This document shows, piece by piece, positions 33,133 through 41,590 of a stretch of 64,000 nt of DNA. The stretch is taken from NCBI RefSeq assembly GCF_037154075.1, contig NZ_JBANRJ010000001.1, positions 800,001 to 864,000 of the forward strand, written 5' to 3'. This DNA comes from Sphingobium aromaticiconvertens (lineage in GTDB: Bacteria > Pseudomonadota > Alphaproteobacteria > Sphingomonadales > Sphingomonadaceae). The notes below the pieces were generated by a model that did no database searches, was not told the origin of the DNA, and saw only the letters and a program-made list of their open reading frames with translations. A program made the translations under genes and the position numbers. The stretch's first letter is position 1. Each line of letters starts with the position of its first letter.

Positions 33133-34401
33133 TTATCCTATTCTCTGTGGCGCAGGCGGATCGGACGGCCGCGCCGAAGCTTGTTCGGGCGCATGGGGAT
33201 CGAGCAGCGCCGCAATGGGGGTTGTGCGCGGCAAAATCTGGTAATTTTGCTGACTATCGCTTGGCACGGGGTCGGATGAAGCCTGACGCCACAGGCCGAA
33301 TGTCAGCGTACCAGCAGCGCAAAGCGCAATGAACAGAAACAGCCCGCCCGAACCAAAGACCGTCATCGCGGTTGCGGCGCCGGTCGGACCAAGCGCCGCG
33401 CCAATGGAATAGAGCAGCACCAGTCCGCCACTGGCGGCGACCCGTTCTGCCGGCGCCAACCGGTCGTTGGTATGGGCTACACAGAGCGGATAGAGCGCAA
33501 AACTCAGGCCACCGAACACTCCACCCAGCGCCAGCAATTGCGCTCCCATGCCGTCGGTCACGGTCAAACCCAGGCTGGCCATCATCGTCGCGCCAAAGCT
33601 GGCGACGATGACCCGGCGCCGATCGAACCGGTCGGACAGTCGCCCCAGTGGCCATTGCAGGGCGACCCCGCCCAGAATGACCACGCTCATGAAGCTGGCG
33701 GTCTGCGCCAGGTCCAGTCCCAGCCTGCGGACATGGACAGCGGCGAGCCCGTAAAATGCGCCGAGCATAAGCCCGGTCGTCATCGCCCCGATGAAGCCCA
33801 GCGGGGACGATATATAGAGCTGCCGCATGGAGCAGGGCGCATCCTGCCCCGGTAACGGCGCCGCGATACGGGTCAGGACGACCGGGATGACGGCCAGCGA
33901 CACGAGGATCGACGCCAGCAGGAAGGGAATGGCGGGCGTCCCGCCAACGTTCAGCAGAAATTGCCCAAGCGCCTGCCCCGAATAAAGCGCGATCATGTAG
34001 CCCGCAAGTATACTCCCGCGGGTTTGCGGTTCCGCTCGTTCGTTGAGCCAGCTTTCAAGGCAGATGAAGACGCCCGCGACGCACAGTCCGTCGATGAACC
34101 GCAGCGATGCCCAGAACAGCACATGCTGAAGCAGGGCATAGGCCAACGTACTGGCCGACAGCAGCGACACAAACGCGGCAAAGGCGCGGATATGCCCGAC
34201 ACGATGTACGACCAGGCCAGCCCGCAGGGCGCCGACCGTCAGCCCCGCGAAATAGGCGGTCGCGACCGCGCCGATCATCAGCGTGCCGCTGCCGCCCTTT
34301 TCCAGACGCAGGCCGATCAGCGTGGACAGAAAGCCGCTGCCCCCCATCAATATGAAGATGGCGACCAGCAGGCTTCGGACCGGAAGGAGGGATGACAACA
34401 T
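33133..34401 (-). CDS. MFS transporter, YcaD-like, in the ectoine operon
   Basis: 422 residues with twelve hydrophobic segments. Features include GGSGFLSTLIGLRLEKGG at the N-terminus, the central SESWLNE-like motif (CLESWLNERAEP, about residues 115-126), and QWPLGRLSDRFDRRRVIV after helix 8, as in the YcaD/TIGR00895-like group. The last 50 residues are a polar, Pro-rich tail. It starts 14 bases after the aspartokinase stop. An ectoine importer or exporter is the natural guess from position; nothing in the sequence fixes the substrate. Confidence 0.82.
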   Translation of the reverse strand: MLSSLLPVRSLLVAIFILMGGSGFLSTLIGLRLEKGGSGTLMIGAVATAYFAGLTVGALRAGLVVHRVGHIRAFAAFVSLLSASTLAYALLQHVLFWASLRFIDGLCVAGVFICLESWLNERAEPQTRGSILAGYMIALYSGQALGQFLLNVGGTPAIPFLLASILVSLAVIPVVLTRIAAPLPGQDAPCSMRQLYISSPLGFIGAMTTGLMLGAFYGLAAVHVRRLGLDLAQTASFMSVVILGGVALQWPLGRLSDRFDRRRVIVASFGATMMASLGLTVTDGMGAQLLALGGVFGGLSFALYPLCVAHTNDRLAPAERVAASGGLVLLYSIGAALGPTGAATAMTVFGSGGLFLFIALCAAGTLTFGLWRQASSDPVPSDSQQNYQILPRTTPIAALLDPHAPEQASARPSDPPAPQRIG

Positions 34402-34415
34402 GACGGAGAGGCAGA

Positions 34416-35858
34416 TCAGGCCGCCTGACGCCCTTCCGCCTTATCGAACGCCTGTTCGACCAGGCGTTCGTGCAGGACGCGGATCGCGGCATCGAAATCG
34501 GCGCAATCTATGATGAACTGGATGTCGACGTTCCGGATCTGATGCTGCATCGCGATCATGCCGATATTGGCCTCTCCCAGCGCGTTCAGGGCGTCGGGAA
34601 CCAGTCCCGGCCGCGCAATATCACTGCCGATCACCGACACCATCGCCACGGCCTGCGTCGATATGGCCGCGTCGGGATAGTGCGATTGCAGATCAGCCAT
34701 GACCTTCGTCACCGTCGCCGCATCGCTCGACAGATAATGGGTGATCGTATTGGCGTTGGAGGATTTGCTGACGATCCACGCCCCATGGCGGGTCAACGCC
34801 TCCAATATGGCCGCATCATAGCCCTTCTCGCCGACCATATCCTGCTCGAAGAACATCAGCGCCTGCATGGACTCTATGCCGGTGATGATTTCCACGCGGG
34901 GCGTGTCGGAAACATAATCGCCACAGATCAATGTCCCTTCATCCTCACGGTCGAACGTGTTGCGCACGCGCAGCGGAATGCGCGCCTGACGCAGGCCGCG
35001 ACCAGCGCGTGGATGGATCGCCTCCATGCCCAGATTGGCAAGCTGGTCGGCCACATCATAATTGGTGCGGCCTATCTTTCTCGCGGCGGCTTCCCCCACC
35101 AGCCGGGGATCGGCGCTGGACAGGTGAAATTCCTTGTGGATGATCGCTTCGCGCGCGCCGGTCAGGACGGCGATGCGCGAAAAAGTCATTTCCGAATAGC
35201 CACGGGCATAGCGACGGACCATGCCTTCCTCGCACCCCGCATAGCCGGTGACAATCGGCATTGCGCTCGACAGGTCAATCGGCGCCAGCGCCTCCCTGAT
35301 CCTGACATCCAGGCTACGCAGGTCATTCTGGTCCCATAGCGTCAGGTCGAGGAAGACGGCATTGATCCCGCGATCACGCAGCAACAGCGCCGTGCTGTGC
35401 GCGCTGTGTGCCTCGCCCAGTCCTGCCAGCAGTTCGCGGACCGTCAGCAGTTGCTCCTTTACGCAGAAACGTCCGTGGCTACGCAGACGTCCCAAATCCT
35501 GAAGACAGGCCTGCACCGTCGCGATCCGCAGATCGACGAAGGCATTGGCTTCGGCCAGACTTTCCGACCGGACGAACATCGTGCCATTGCGTTCGTGCAT
35601 CGCCTTGCGAACATGGGCAATCGCCTGAAGCCATCCATTCGCCCCGTCATCGGCGATGAAGCGGCCATAGACGCCGGGCACGCCCGCCTTCTTATGCTCC
35701 AGCAACAAGTCGGTCATTCCTGCATAGGCGGACACGACGAAGATGCGGTTATAAAGATCAGCACCCCTGCGGCCCGCGATCAGGACATTGTCGAACAGGC
35801 TGGCGGTAGCCGCCATGGATGTGCCGCCAATTTTCTCGACGCTATGTGTGCCGTTCAT
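34416..35858 (-). CDS. ask: Aspartate kinase, ectoine-pathway type
   Basis: 480 residues from ATG 35858, which overlaps the ectD stop (ATGA). The N-terminus has VEKIGGTSMAA (the KxGGTS substrate-binding motif) and later AREAIIHKEFHLSSADPR. ACT-like regulatory domains occupy about residues 320-480. It phosphorylates aspartate, the first step toward aspartate-4-semialdehyde, the precursor of diaminobutyrate and ectoine. A specialised copy inside ect operons is known in many bacteria and is thought to escape feedback control by lysine or threonine. Its place after ectD confirms that assignment. Confidence 0.93.
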   Translation of the reverse strand: MNGTHSVEKIGGTSMAATASLFDNVLIAGRRGADLYNRIFVVSAYAGMTDLLLEHKKAGVPGVYGRFIADDGANGWLQAIAHVRKAMHERNGTMFVRSESLAEANAFVDLRIATVQACLQDLGRLRSHGRFCVKEQLLTVRELLAGLGEAHSAHSTALLLRDRGINAVFLDLTLWDQNDLRSLDVRIREALAPIDLSSAMPIVTGYAGCEEGMVRRYARGYSEMTFSRIAVLTGAREAIIHKEFHLSSADPRLVGEAAARKIGRTNYDVADQLANLGMEAIHPRAGRGLRQARIPLRVRNTFDREDEGTLICGDYVSDTPRVEIITGIESMQALMFFEQDMVGEKGYDAAILEALTRHGAWIVSKSSNANTITHYLSSDAATVTKVMADLQSHYPDAAISTQAVAMVSVIGSDIARPGLVPDALNALGEANIGMIAMQHQIRNVDIQFIIDCADFDAAIRVLHERLVEQAFDKAEGRQAA

Positions 35859-36772
35859 GCATGCGCCTCCGCGACCAGTTCGCCCTTGCATGGCGCAATG
35901 GCCTTCGCCTCCCGCGCCGCAATGAAGGATGGCCGGGGGGTGGGAACGCCGAAGGGCGCAGTCAGACGATTGGACACGGCATTATAGACAAGAAAGGCAT
36001 TGGCGCGCGGGAAAGGGGTGATGTTCCCGTTGGACCCATGCATGACATTGCAATCGAACAGGATCACCGTGCCCGGCTTGCCCGTGGGGGCAACGATGCC
36101 CATTTCATCGGCCAGTTCCGCCAGGCTATCCTCATCAGGAACGCCATATTCCTGCTTCTTGAGCGACATCCTGTAGTGATTGTCCGGCGTTTCGCCAACG
36201 CAGGTCAGGAATTTGCGGTGCGATCCGGGGATCAGCATCAGCGGTCCGTTATGCGGCGTATTTTCGGCCAGCAGCACCGACATCGACAGCGCGCGCATAC
36301 GCGGCATCCCATCTTCCACATGCCAGGTTTCAAAATCGGAATGCCAGTAGAATTCCTTGCCCTGAAAGCCCGGCTTATAGTTTAGGCGCGATTGGTGAAG
36401 GTAAACCTCATCATCCAACAGGAAACGAGCGACGTCGGCCAGACGCGTGTCAGCCGCCAGCCTTCGCATCACCTGGCTTTGGCGATGAATTTCGAAGATC
36501 GACCGGATTTCGCGCCCACCCGGTTCGGTGATGACTGTGTCGGCATCTAGGGCATCCGGGTCCGCCAACAATGTACCGGCCTCCTGTTGCAGGAAGGCGA
36601 TTTCTTGCGCGGAAAAAACATCTTCCAACACCAGATAGCCGTCACGATCGAACTGCGCCGCCTGAGCCTGTGACAGCGGGGCTGCCTCGCTCCAGTCGCC
36701 ATGGACGACCGGGTCGAGGCGGGGCAGCATTTCAGGTTCCGCCGCATGGCGGGATGGGTAGATGTCTGTCAT
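35855..36772 (-). CDS. ectD: Ectoine 5-hydroxylase EctD
   Basis: 305 residues from ATG 36772 with GGGGGAG upstream. The EctD signature FYWHSDFETWHVEDGMPRM (about residues 142-160) includes the iron ligands His and Asp of the HxD pair; the distal His lies in MLIPGSHRKFL or the later MHGSNGNITPFP. DGYLVLEDVF opens the double-stranded beta-helix region. The enzyme uses Fe(II), 2-oxoglutarate and O2 to turn ectoine into 5-hydroxyectoine. Its presence shows that hydroxyectoine is an end product. 25 bases after ectC and overlapping ask. Confidence 0.96.
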   Translation of the reverse strand: MTDIYPSRHAAEPEMLPRLDPVVHGDWSEAAPLSQAQAAQFDRDGYLVLEDVFSAQEIAFLQQEAGTLLADPDALDADTVITEPGGREIRSIFEIHRQSQVMRRLAADTRLADVARFLLDDEVYLHQSRLNYKPGFQGKEFYWHSDFETWHVEDGMPRMRALSMSVLLAENTPHNGPLMLIPGSHRKFLTCVGETPDNHYRMSLKKQEYGVPDEDSLAELADEMGIVAPTGKPGTVILFDCNVMHGSNGNITPFPRANAFLVYNAVSNRLTAPFGVPTPRPSFIAAREAKAIAPCKGELVAEAHA

Positions 36773-36797
36773 GGAACTCCCCCTTTTTATCGGGTTT

Positions 36798-37211
36798 TCA
36801 AGAAGTAAGCGCAGCCGTGCGGACCATATCTGCCTCGGCGGGATAGGCGCCATTTTCGTCATGCACTTCGCGGCCGGTGACCGGCGGGTTGAACGCGCAG
36901 GCCGTCAATATATCCGTTTCGGGCCGCACGATATGACGGTCATTGGCGTTGAGCGCATACATCGTGCCCGGCCCCAACCTGTGAATCTCGCCGGTACCCA
37001 GATCCTCGATCGTACCTGTACCCTTGAGCACGAAGACCGCTTCGAGATGGTTCTGATAATGCATCTTCAGCTCTTCGCCGGCATACATTGTGGTGACATG
37101 GAAGGAAAAGCCCATGGCGTCATCCTTCAGCAGCAGGCGCGCGCTTTCCCAGCCATCAGATTTCACGTTGCGGTCGGACTTGCGGATGTCGTTCAGTTTG
37201 CGGACGATCAT
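36798..37211 (-). CDS. ectC: Ectoine synthase EctC
   Basis: 137 residues from ATG 37211 with AAAGGAGA upstream. A small cupin: MIVRKLNDI start, [20 protein letters not shown] (about residues 33-52), and [20 protein letters not shown] with the metal-site residues. [19 protein letters not shown] is also typical. It closes the ring of N-gamma-acetyl-diaminobutyrate, giving ectoine. Length matches the family (128-138). It lies 13 bases after ectB and 25 before ectD. Confidence 0.96.
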   Translation of the reverse strand: MIVRKLNDIRKSDRNVKSDGWESARLLLKDDAMGFSFHVTTMYAGEELKMHYQNHLEAVFVLKGTGTIEDLGTGEIHRLGPGTMYALNANDRHIVRPETDILTACAFNPPVTGREVHDENGAYPAEADMVRTAALTS

Positions 37212-37224
37212 GAAATATCTCCTT

Positions 37225-38529
37225 TTATTCTGCTGCCACGCAGAAGGTGGCGGAAAGCGCGTCGCGCACGCAGGTTTCGAGAATATCGAGTCCGCCCGAG
37301 AGGACCGCGTCGTCGATGATGAGCGGTGCGAGCACCTTGACGATTTCGTCATGGGGGCCGCTCGTTTCGATGATCAGGCCGCGGGCAAAGCAGGCGGCGG
37401 TGATGACCGATGCGATTTCACCCGAGCCGACGTCGATGCCCCGCATCATCCCGCGACCGCGCGTCGTCAGGCCATGTTTGCGGGCAACCCGGTCGAGGCG
37501 GCTTTCCAGAAGCGCACCGCGCCGCCGAACATCTGCCGCGAAACTGTCATTGCTCCAGAAATGGCGCAGCGCCGCCGTGGCCGTGACAAAGGCATGATTA
37601 TTGCCCCGAAAGGTGCCATTATGCTCGCCGGGCGACCACTGATCCAGTTCGGCCCGGAACAGGGTCAATGCAAAGGGCAGGCCCATTCCCGACAGTGACT
37701 TGGCGAGCGTAACGATGTCGGGCGTAAAGCCCATATCCTCAAAGCTGAAGAAGCCGCCGGTACGACCGCAACCGGCCTGAATATCGTCAACGATCAACAA
37801 GGCCCCGTGCCGCTTGGCGATCGCCGCAATCATGCGCAGCCATTCCGGTGATGCGGCGTTAAGGCCGCCCTCACCCTGCACGGTTTCCACAAGGATAGCC
37901 GCCGGTGCATCAAGCCCGCTCGACGGATCGGCCAGCTTCTGTTCCAGCAGCGCGGCGGTATCGACATCCGGGCCGAAATAGCCATCATAGGGTTCATGGC
38001 TGACATGACTTAGCGGAATGCCGGCCCCGCCGCGCTTGGCGGCATTGCCCGTGCAGGCAAGCGCGCCCAGCGTCATGCCGTGAAAGCCGTTGGTGAAGGC
38101 AATCACCATTTGGCGGCCGGTAATCTTGCGGGCCAGCTTGATCGCCGCCTCGACCGCGTTGGTCCCGGTCGGGCCGGTAAACATCGCCCGATAGTCCAAG
38201 TCGCGTGGCTTGAGGATCAACGTCTCAAAAGTTTCAAGAAACGCGGCTTTCGCGTCGGTATGTAGATCAAGGCCGTGGGTGATACCGTCGGCGATGATAT
38301 AATCCAGCAGCGCCTGCTTCAAAATTGGATGATTGTGTCCATAGTTGAGCGTCGAGCAGCCGGACAGGAAGTCGAGATAGCGACCACCCTCATTATCGTG
38401 CATCCACACATTTTCTGCGCGGTTGAACTGACGCGGCATGGAGCGGGCATAACTGCGAACGATCGATTCACGACGTTCGTAGATCCCGGTATCAGGTATA
38501 TTCTGGGTCGGTTTGGGCGCGATGGTCAT
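37225..38529 (-). CDS. ectB: Diaminobutyrate-2-oxoglutarate transaminase EctB
   Basis: 434 residues from ATG 38529, overlapping the ectA stop (ATGA). Class III aminotransferase: [17 protein letters not shown] (about residues 52-68), [19 protein letters not shown] for PLP phosphate binding, [18 protein letters not shown] with the PLP-contacting Asp, and [15 protein letters not shown] with the catalytic Lys. It converts aspartate-4-semialdehyde and glutamate to L-2,4-diaminobutyrate, first committed step of ectoine synthesis. Usual length (420-435). Confidence 0.96.
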   Translation of the reverse strand: MTIAPKPTQNIPDTGIYERRESIVRSYARSMPRQFNRAENVWMHDNEGGRYLDFLSGCSTLNYGHNHPILKQALLDYIIADGITHGLDLHTDAKAAFLETFETLILKPRDLDYRAMFTGPTGTNAVEAAIKLARKITGRQMVIAFTNGFHGMTLGALACTGNAAKRGGAGIPLSHVSHEPYDGYFGPDVDTAALLEQKLADPSSGLDAPAAILVETVQGEGGLNAASPEWLRMIAAIAKRHGALLIVDDIQAGCGRTGGFFSFEDMGFTPDIVTLAKSLSGMGLPFALTLFRAELDQWSPGEHNGTFRGNNHAFVTATAALRHFWSNDSFAADVRRRGALLESRLDRVARKHGLTTRGRGMMRGIDVGSGEIASVITAACFARGLIIETSGPHDEIVKVLAPLIIDDAVLSGGLDILETCVRDALSATFCVAAE

Positions 38530-39047
38530 GGGGTCGATGTCTCCGTATCGTGCATGTTGATTTGGAAGTCGGCGGGAAAAGGCCCGATGGTCGCCTGCCA
38601 CTCGGTGTTATGTGCGCCGGCGAAATGGGCGTCGCGTTCGAACAGCGGGGCTTTGGCGAGATCGGCGCCAATGCGCCTCGAAAATCCCTCGAACAGCGCC
38701 CAGGAGGCTTTGTTGTCGGACGTCACCGTGGTTATGAGATGAGTGACGCTCGCGGCCGATGGTCGGCTCAGCAACTCGGCGATCATGCGCTGGGCCAGTC
38801 CCTCGCCGCGGGCCTGCCGGGCGACGGCGACCTGCCAGACAAAAAAATGGCTCGGCTCGGATGGAGGGCGATAGCCAGACACCCATCCGACAATCTGTCC
38901 GGCCTGCTCCGCAACGACACAGGTTGACGCGAAATGCGTGCATTGGAGAAGATTGCAATAAGCCGAATTGCTGTCGAGCGGCGGGCAGGCTGCGATCAGC
39001 GCGGTAATTTCCGGGCCATCCAGGACCACTGGCTCTCGAAACTTCAT
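38526..39047 (-). CDS. ectA: L-2,4-diaminobutyrate acetyltransferase EctA
   Basis: 173 residues from ATG 39047 with AGGCAGGA upstream. GNAT fold: FREPVVLDGPEITALI start, NSAYCNLLQCTHFASTCVV (about residues 28-46, an EctA signature), WQVAVARQARGEGLAQRM with the acetyl-CoA pyrophosphate-binding loop (about 72-89), and TTVTSDNKASWALFEGF. It acetylates diaminobutyrate at the gamma amino group using acetyl-CoA. First gene of the operon; promoter and operator candidates lie in 39048-39323. Confidence 0.95.
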   Translation of the reverse strand: MKFREPVVLDGPEITALIAACPPLDSNSAYCNLLQCTHFASTCVVAEQAGQIVGWVSGYRPPSEPSHFFVWQVAVARQARGEGLAQRMIAELLSRPSAASVTHLITTVTSDNKASWALFEGFSRRIGADLAKAPLFERDAHFAGAHNTEWQATIGPFPADFQINMHDTETSTP

Positions 39048-39184
39048 ATCCTGCCTTGTTTCAATTTCACGGGATGCAGAATGCCGTGGCAGCAAGGATG
39101 CTGCATTGGATCTACGATCAAATATGATTTGCCTCCCGAAGTATTTTCCTTGGACCGAATCCCTTCGGCCTCTCGCTTTGGCGC

Positions 39185-39214
39185 AATATATGCCAACTAT
39201 TGAACAATTTTCAA
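39185..39214 (-). promoter_or_regulatory. Candidate ectA promoter with palindrome on the -35
   Basis: Read leftward: -35 TTGAAA (39214-39209), 18-base spacer, -10 TATATT (39190-39185). The -35 lies inside the palindrome TTGAAAATTGTTCAA (39200-39214), a plausible binding site for the divergent MarR regulator. The leader to the ectA ATG would be about 130 bases. Confidence 0.5.
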
Positions 39215-39257
39215 CCCGACACCCCGATTCAACGAGCACAATGGCGATTCAGCCTTA

Positions 39258-39288
39258 GCATTTTCCTTCACTATATAAAGGAAAATGC
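39258..39288. promoter_or_regulatory. Perfect 11-bp inverted repeat upstream of the MarR gene
   Basis: GCATTTTCCTT at 39258-39268 and AAGGAAAATGC at 39278-39288, spacer of 9 bases containing CTATATA. It lies 36 bases before the MarR start, so it could be an autoregulatory operator overlapping that gene's promoter or a stem in its short leader. Confidence 0.55.
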
Positions 39289-39323
39289 CATTGGCGCGTC
39301 ATTATGCAAACGGATAGCTACTG

Positions 39324-39815
39324 ATGATGGAATCGGATCTTTCAAACCTGACCCTGCGGGCATTGCGCCGTATTTTGAGGGCCACTGAAATCGGCAGCCG
39401 CAAACTCGCTACATCGACCGGTCTGACCCCTTCCCAGCTTTTGGTGCTGCGTGAAATCAACGGGCGCGATCATGCAACGCCAAGCGCCATTGCCGCCGCG
39501 CTGAAGTTCAGCCAGGCAACCATTACCGCTGTTGTCGATCGGCTCGTGGCGTCGGCCCTCGTCACGCGCGAGCGCAGTGATCGGGACAAGCGCCAGTTCA
39601 TCCTTAGCACTACAGACAACGGTCGTGAGGCGCTGGATTGCGCGCCAGACATGTTGCAATCACAGTTTACCGAACATTTTTCCGCGCTTGCCGCATGGGA
39701 GCAGGCAATGATCCTCACATCGCTGGAAAAATTGAGCCTTATACTGGGCGCGCAGGATATGGACGTCGCTCCATTGCTCGACAGCGGTGCCATTGATCGG
39801 TCTGAGCCAGGCTGA
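39324..39815 (+). CDS. ectR: MarR-family regulator of ectoine genes (EctR type)
   Basis: 163 residues; ATG codons at 39324 and 39327 are both possible starts. A winged-helix MarR domain is seen in LTPSQLLVLREINGRD, SAIAAALKFSQATITAVVDRLV (recognition helix, about residues 51-72) and VTRERSDRDKRQFILSTTDNG (the wing). It is divergent from ectA with a 276-base shared upstream region, the known place of EctR regulators, which repress ectABC and sometimes themselves. The name is given from context and family; ligand or stress signal is unknown. Confidence 0.85.
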   Translation: MMESDLSNLTLRALRRILRATEIGSRKLATSTGLTPSQLLVLREINGRDHATPSAIAAALKFSQATITAVVDRLVASALVTRERSDRDKRQFILSTTDNGREALDCAPDMLQSQFTEHFSALAAWEQAMILTSLEKLSLILGAQDMDVAPLLDSGAIDRSEPG

Positions 39816-40370
39816 AAATACGCTATACTTTTGAAATAATAAGACTTTTCTTCTACAAAGAGGAAATTGTCGGCCCCAAAAGAGAGTGTGCTATGGCGAA
39901 CGCATTTCGGATGACGAAAGTCATGAAGCCCCCAAATTAGACAAGCCGACGGTCAGTTTTCGAGAGCATATTATATCCTCCCGAATGACTTGAAGTGGCG
40001 CCTTCGACCCGGTGGGGCCGTTGGCCAGGCTCATCTCGCGAATGTCGGCTTCCTTCGATTCACAATTTTGAAGCGGACAGTCGTGAAAGTCCCAGCCCCC
40101 GCCTTTCAGGCGTACTGGGAGCGGCTTCCACGAGCGGCAGGTTACGGGACAATCAATCAGAGCGCCTAGTGACCAAGAATGGCGCAATGACGCCGGGCAT
40201 CTCCTGGCGATTCTAGCCGTTGCGGAATGGCGGGTTTCAAAAGGCTCAAGTCTAATAGCCGACATTACAAGCGCCAATCGCCGCATGATTGAGGCGAAGG
40301 AATCCGGGTAATATCAACGAGGACATGACTCAAAATCAAAGGCGTATGAATTAACCAAGATTCCAACCTA
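39816..40370. other. Gene-poor stretch between ectR and the insertion sequence
   Basis: 555 bases. A leftward frame at 39921-40286 (121 codons) has no recognisable domain and an odd Cys/Arg/Ser-rich composition. I see no tRNA, clear terminator or long repeat. It looks like degraded sequence. Confidence 0.5.
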
Positions 40371-40380
40371 GGGTCAGGAC

Positions 40381-40725
40381 TCATTGATTGATCCAGAATA
40401 TAACGGTCGCGGCGATGCAGATGGCGGACATGAAGGTATGGGCGCAACGATCGTAGCGCGTGTGGATGCGCCGCCAGTCCTTGATCCTGCCGAACATATT
40501 CTCGACTTTGTGCCGCTGTCTATAGAGCGCCGTGTCGTGTGGAATGGGCACTTTCCGGTTCCCCTTTGACGGGATGCAGGCCGTGATCTTGCGGTCGGCC
40601 AGTGCCGCGCGGAACCAGTCGGCGTCATAGCCCTTGTCGCCCAGCAGGACCTTTGCCTTCGGGAAGGCATCGATCATCAGTGCAGCGCCCTTATAATCGC
40701 TCATCTGCCCTTCACTGAGCAGCAT
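40381..40725 (-). CDS. IS5-family transposase, OrfB part (C-terminal DDE domain)
   Basis: 114 residues are counted from an internal ATG, but the same frame stays open upstream through GRTKGGLNSKLHAVCDG to about 40820, the point where it meets OrfA. It holds the second Asp in LLGDKGYDADWF and the Glu in HKVENMFGRIKDWRRI with the following RYDR, i.e. the last two members of the DDE triad. It is probably translated only as an OrfA-OrfB fusion. Ends 10 bases inside the left IS end. Confidence 0.85.
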   Translation of the reverse strand: MLLSEGQMSDYKGAALMIDAFPKAKVLLGDKGYDADWFRAALADRKITACIPSKGNRKVPIPHDTALYRQRHKVENMFGRIKDWRRIHTRYDRCAHTFMSAICIAATVIFWINQ

Positions 40726-40772
40726 GATGAGCGGTCGGCCTTTGCCATCGCATACGGCATGTAGCTTGGAGT

Positions 40773-41141
40773 TCAGGCCGCCTTTGGTGCGTCCGATACG
40801 TCGGGGAACATCCCCTTTTTAAGCAGGCTTGCCGCCGTCCGGTGTGCTTTCAGGTGGGTTGCATCGATCATCAACTGGTCGGGCTTGCCGCCCTTTGCTG
40901 CCAAGCCAGCGAAGATTTTGTTGAACACGCCGAGCCTGCTCCAGCGGATGAAACGATTGTAGATCGTCTTGTGTGGGCCATACTCCTTGGGCGCGTCGCG
41001 CCACATCAGCCCGTGCTTGATGACGTAAATGATCCCAGACACTATCCGCCGATCATCCACTCTTGGCACCCCATGAGACAAGGGAAAATACGGCTCGATC
41101 CGGCGCATCTGCGCCTCACTCAGCAGAAACGGAACATCCAT
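40773..41141 (-). CDS. IS5-family transposase, OrfA part (N-terminal)
   Basis: 122 residues from ATG 41141 with AGGAGG upstream. It begins MDVPFLLSEAQMRRIEPYFP (DUF4096 helix-turn-helix region) and carries the first catalytic Asp in LMIDATHLKAHRTA. It reads to a TGA past the frameshift site at 40812-40820 (AAAAAGGGG on the minus strand), where a -1 slip A-AAG-GGG gives ...GDVPRRIGRTKGGLN, the expected family sequence. A short GGGGATGTTCCCC hairpin overlaps the site. Confidence 0.85.
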   Translation of the reverse strand: MDVPFLLSEAQMRRIEPYFPLSHGVPRVDDRRIVSGIIYVIKHGLMWRDAPKEYGPHKTIYNRFIRWSRLGVFNKIFAGLAAKGGKPDQLMIDATHLKAHRTAASLLKKGMFPDVSDAPKAA

Positions 41142-41267
41142 CGGCAGCGCCTCCTAACGCTGCTATTGAATCAACCCATCACCCAATGCGCAAGCAATTT
41201 AACAGGTCCTGACCCTAGGATTGGGCGGGGTATCGGTAAGTAAGCCGCGTAATTTCGACCGTTGCAT

Positions 41268-41590
41268 TCATCGCGCTAAGTGCTTTTCAAATGCGGCGTT
41301 GATAGCTTTGCATAGCCGCTCGAAGCGCGCTTCGCTGTCCGCTGGCAGAACCGACGACGGATCGGTTGCCATCTTCTGCAAGAACAGCCGCGACGGTCGC
41401 GTCTTGTGGAACGGAATGGACAGGGTTTCGAAGGCAGCTTCAAACCGCCGGGCGATACGAGGAATGTGGGCATTCAATTCCAGTGTCTTGCCTCTCAATT
41501 CCTTCGCATAGGTTTCGCGAACAAGCTTCTCGTATACCGCAGGGTCGAGAAGGTCTTCAATGTCGGCTTCAGAGGGGGGCGTTAATGTCC
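41268..41590 (-). pseudogene. Remnant ORF in decayed region, no credible start
   Basis: A leftward frame from about 41590 reads TPPSEADIEDLLDPAVYEKL and on to a natural-looking end (AFEKHLAR, stop at 41268). No ATG, GTG or TTG with ribosome-binding site lies near its beginning; the first usable one is a TTG at 41498 in mid-sequence. It directly follows the end of the previous frame at 41569, in a different phase, and may be the continuation of that gene after another frameshift. Function not recognised. Confidence 0.35.

Larger units (their letters stand above)
40371..41215 (-). mobile_element. IS5-family insertion sequence, IS427-like group
   Basis: About 845 bases. The left end starts GGGTCAGGAC (40371-40380) and the right end finishes with its inverse, GTCCTGACCC (41206-41215). 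TA flanks both ends (left ...CCTA, right TAGG...), consistent with a 2-base target duplication. Two leftward, out-of-phase ORFs code for a DDE transposase that must be joined by -1 frameshifting. Size, ends and gene layout fit the IS427 group. Seemingly intact and recent compared with its decayed surroundings. Confidence 0.88.

Noticed and set aside
39921..40286. Leftward 121-codon frame between ectR and the insertion sequence
   Set aside because: Cys/Arg/Ser-rich with no domain; looks like degraded DNA. Kept only as a note in the intergenic entry.
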